Below, piece by piece: positions 61,804 to 64,000 of a stretch of DNA of 64,000 nucleotides. A program made the position numbers and the translations under genes. The stretch is taken from positions 145,601 through 209,600 of the forward strand of contig DJMA01000028.1 of the NCBI GenBank assembly GCA_002436415.1. The letters run 5' to 3'. Source of the stretch: Bdellovibrionaceae bacterium UBA6502 (GTDB lineage: Bacteria > Bdellovibrionota > Bdellovibrionia > Bdellovibrionales > UBA840). Position 1 is the first letter of the stretch. The number at the start of each line of letters is the position of its first letter. Under the pieces are notes generated by a model. The model saw only the letters and a list, made by a program, of their open reading frames with translations, ran no database searches and had not been told where the DNA came from.

Positions 61804-62565
61804 ATGTTAAAGTGGGCACAAATTCCTGCGTGGGATGATAATTACATCTATTTGGTGCATGACGATAAAGAGGCCGTAGTAATAGACCCTACCGAGGCAG
61901 ACCCAGTAATAGATTTCTTGAATGACAATAATTTAAAACTAAATCGCATAATTAACACCCACCACCACCCGGATCATATTAGCGGCATCGATGAATTGGT
62001 TCACAAATACAAGATTACAGTAAGCTGTTCCAAATATGATAAAAACCGAGTTCCCCATGCTTCGATATTTTTTGAACCAAATGACAAGCTCGAAATATTG
62101 GGCTCAAAAGTAAATATCATTGACGTCAGTGGCCACACCTTAGGGCAAATCGCTTACCACTTCCCAGAAGAAAAACTTTTGTTTTCGGGTGATTGCTTGT
62201 TTCGACTTGGCTGTGGATACATCTTTGAGGGAGACCCAGAAATGATGCAAAAGAGCTTTTCAAGGATAAAAGATCTCCCCAAAGAAACTCTAATTTGCTG
62301 CTCTCATGAATACACTCTTGCCAATGCCAAGTTTCAAGAAAGTATAGAGTGTCGCCCCGGATTTAAAAGCTACCATGAAGCCCTGAAACAACTAAGAAAA
62401 GAAGGCAAATTCACCGTACCTTACCCCTTAGCAGAAGACTTAGAGTGGAACCTATTTTTGCGTTGGGATGACGAAGAACTAAAAAAACATCTAAACATTG
62501 AACAGCTAGATCCTGCAGGCTTTGTTGCCGAAATACGACAAAGAAAAAATCTTTTCAAAGCCTAG
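61804..62565 (+). CDS. gloB: Hydroxyacylglutathione hydrolase (glyoxalase II)
   Basis: Glyoxalase II hydrolyses S-lactoylglutathione to lactate and glutathione. The MBL fold shows NYIYLVHD at the start, the binuclear metal motif THHHPDHISG, DVSGHTLGQIAYHF, FSGDCLFRLGCGYIFEG, CSHEYTLANAKF, and the C-terminal FLRWDDEEL characteristic of GloB. The ATG at 61804 is preceded directly by AGGAGG. The frame also opens at a TTG 15 bases earlier, which lies within the ribosome site and is rejected. The product has 253 residues, as usual. Confidence 0.94.
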   Translation: MLKWAQIPAWDDNYIYLVHDDKEAVVIDPTEADPVIDFLNDNNLKLNRIINTHHHPDHISGIDELVHKYKITVSCSKYDKNRVPHASIFFEPNDKLEILGSKVNIIDVSGHTLGQIAYHFPEEKLLFSGDCLFRLGCGYIFEGDPEMMQKSFSRIKDLPKETLICCSHEYTLANAKFQESIECRPGFKSYHEALKQLRKEGKFTVPYPLAEDLEWNLFLRWDDEELKKHLNIEQLDPAGFVAEIRQRKNLFKA

Positions 62566-62950
62566 TAACTTCAAAGCAACATCATAGAAAAGCTATAAAA
62601 ATGGAATTCTTAAATCTCTTAATATGAATTGCCAATATAAATCAGATTAACCCAAGCTGGGTCCTAAACTCGGCCTGTTTAAAAAAGTCAAAACCTCAAA
62701 CAAAAAGGTTTTAAAACTAAGAATACTTACAATAAACAGCCTTGTTGAATGAAAGTGAAAACAGGAACTGAAGCTCTTACACAGACAAAGATGCATAAAC
62801 ATTACATTTGTAGGTGATTACTTATAAGAAGAGCTACCGTGATGGCGCTACATAAAATATCCTGCCTATAGAAGGTAAAAGACTAAGCATTCCTTGAAAT
62901 CCCTTAAGATCTATTTTAAGAATAAGCATTACTAAATCTGGGGGGATTTT
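62566..62950. other. Intergenic stretch with two small hairpins
   Basis: This 385-base spacer contains ACCCA/TGGGT (62650-62662) and AAAACCT/AGGTTTT (62690-62712), the second followed by AAAAC rather than a T run. They may mark the gloB transcript end. No other structure or ORF was seen. Confidence 0.4.
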
Positions 62951-63850
62951 ATGCACAATTTTTTACTTCTGCTTTCAGTTCTAATTTTCAGTCTTCAAGT
63001 AAAAGCAAATCGCTATGACGACATCATCCATCAAATGCTTTTAATAAAAAAACACTCTCCAAGCTTTGTTAACATTGTTAGCATTGGCAAAAACGATCAA
63101 GATCAAAACATTTTGGCTTTAAAAATTGAATTCCCCATCCAAAAGAATAAAGTGGATCAACTGGTAGTAGCTGCTCACCACGGCAACGAAAGCCTTAGTG
63201 TTCCAGTGAGCCTTGAGTTTGCGGGTCAGGTTTTACAAATATTTAAAAACACCGAGCACCCTTTTCACTCAAGCTTTAAAAACAAACGCTTTCATATCAT
63301 ACCTGCTCTAAACATTTCAGGCATCAACAACAATCGAAGAGAAGAGTATGACATCGAGGGAATTAGCCATGATCCAAATCGCGACTATCCCGATGCGTGC
63401 AATAAAACAAAGAAAAACTTTAAACTAAAAAGTACTTCCTTGCTAACAAGGTATATATATAACAACAACATAGTTAGCGCAGCGACAGTCCATGGCTACA
63501 TTGGCACTTTAACTTTTCCATGGGGAATGTTCACAAAAAACACTCACACCCATGACCATCAAACTTATCTAAACATTAGCCAGTTTGCAGTAAAAGCAAA
63601 CTCATACCAGATCGGTACCCACGCCGATCAAATCTACCCAGCCGAAGGTAGCTTTGAAGATTATATGTATTTGGAGTTTGGAATTTGGACCGTCCTTCTA
63701 GAAATTGACCATAACCCAAACATCAGCAAGGACGCACATTCTTTAATAAGGTATTTCTACGCAAGCCCAAACACTCGCTCAAAGCAACACCAGCACACCG
63801 CCAACTGCAAATCAATCCGCAAAAACTACACACCAATGAGCCGACCATAA
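62951..63850 (+). CDS. Exported M14-family zinc carboxypeptidase-like protein
   Basis: A signal peptide (LLLLSVLIFSLQVKA before NRYDD) precedes a ~280-residue M14 peptidase domain. HHGNES gives the zinc His and Glu (HxxE), DPNRDYP holds the substrate-binding Arg, ATVHGY gives the third zinc His, and VLLEIDHNP the catalytic Glu. The arrangement resembles MpaA, which cuts peptidoglycan peptides, or related small carboxypeptidases. Activity on cell-wall peptides or prey protein is inference. GGGGGA lies seven bases before the ATG. The tail contains a His/Gln/Asn-rich patch (SKQHQHTANCKS). Confidence 0.85.
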   Translation: MHNFLLLLSVLIFSLQVKANRYDDIIHQMLLIKKHSPSFVNIVSIGKNDQDQNILALKIEFPIQKNKVDQLVVAAHHGNESLSVPVSLEFAGQVLQIFKNTEHPFHSSFKNKRFHIIPALNISGINNNRREEYDIEGISHDPNRDYPDACNKTKKNFKLKSTSLLTRYIYNNNIVSAATVHGYIGTLTFPWGMFTKNTHTHDHQTYLNISQFAVKANSYQIGTHADQIYPAEGSFEDYMYLEFGIWTVLLEIDHNPNISKDAHSLIRYFYASPNTRSKQHQHTANCKSIRKNYTPMSRP

Positions 63851-63884
63851 ACCACACCTTCCAAAAAACAAAACAAAAGCACCT

Positions 63885-63927
63885 TTGAGCGCAAAGCGCT
63901 CAAACAACAAACGGCGGCAGAGCCGCC
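63885..63927. repeat. Two adjacent GC-rich hairpins (REP-like)
   Basis: TTGAGCGC, loop AAA, GCGCTCAA (63885-63903) and GGCGGC, loop AGA, GCCGCC (63913-63927) lie 35 bases past the carboxypeptidase stop. They are much more GC-rich than the surroundings and lack T tracts. They resemble REP-type palindromes, but no second copy was seen in this window. Confidence 0.45.
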
Positions 63928-64000
63928 CCCTACCCCCGCGCCAGCAAAAACAAAATAATACGACGAGATTTAGAAATAAAGAAGTGAGAAAGAGGCCGTA

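Noticed and set aside
1..64000. tRNA or rRNA genes, CRISPR arrays, prophage or intact transposase
   Set aside because: No cloverleaf with a CCA end, no regularly spaced repeats and no transposase or integrase ORF was found on either strand.

Overview
The window reads as a chromosomal segment of an AT-rich, Gram-negative, motile bacterium, most likely a member of the Bdellovibrionota (Bdellovibrio/Halobacteriovorax-like). That assignment is an inference. It rests on the outer-membrane proteins and many lipoproteins with no recognisable family, an LptD-type LPS transporter, two large chemoreceptors with FliA-like promoters, a yicC-gmk-rpoZ-rel block, and long coiled-coil proteins. Base composition was judged by eye, not computed. 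No rRNA, tRNA, CRISPR array, prophage or intact insertion sequence was seen.

Layout. 1-3.8 kb: 2-oxoglutarate dehydrogenase E2 (cut by the window edge) and E1. 4.1-8.7 kb: a DUF3307 membrane protein overlapping a cyclic-nucleotide-binding protein, then pyruvate kinase behind a long coiled-coil protein. 8.9-16.9 kb: envelope genes of unknown function on the minus strand, namely a 1093-residue lipoprotein, a predicted outer-membrane protein, a FecR-like periplasmic protein, a TPR protein and a GYF_2-domain membrane protein. 17-22 kb: a VKOR-DsbA oxidative-folding fusion, a tail-anchored protein, a coiled-coil protein, a DUF3419/BtaA-like protein and a STAS protein. 22-29.5 kb: rsmI, a CHASE2 adenylate/guanylate cyclase, a class-II cyclic-nucleotide phosphodiesterase-like MBL protein, and lptD.

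29.7-33.1 kb is the most striking block: a tight three-gene operon of an ArsS-type radical SAM enzyme, a methylthioadenosine phosphorylase and a two-domain glycosyltransferase fusion. It fits an arsenosugar-type pathway in which the phosphorylase would remove adenine from an arsenic analogue of methylthioadenosine. 33.1-43 kb: a Cache-HAMP chemoreceptor, a methyltransferase, a DEDDh exonuclease/YgfZ operon, a secreted GxSxG hydrolase and a soluble triple-PAS chemoreceptor. 43-50.6 kb: rel, rpoZ, gmk and yicC, then miaA and mutL. 50.9-64 kb: tandem paralogous lipoproteins, an EamA transporter whose 5' end lacks an AUG, an exported GNAT-like protein, an SH3-barrel protein with a Dpm1-like glycosyltransferase, a Yip1-like membrane protein, pyrD, gloB and an M14 carboxypeptidase.

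Signalling ties several parts together. One cyclase, one probable cyclic-nucleotide phosphodiesterase and one cyclic-nucleotide-binding protein all lie within 22 kb. A recurring FliA-like promoter pattern (TTAAGnnn, 12 bases, nCCGATnn) was found by eye upstream of the chemoreceptors, the cyclase, rel, the DUF3307/cNMP-binding pair and two genes of unknown function. Several non-coding stretches hold structure that genes do not explain: a 140-bp element with 17-bp perfect inverted ends, a hairpin-dense 315-bp spacer with mutually exclusive pairings, and paired C6 blocks in the longest gene-free stretch.
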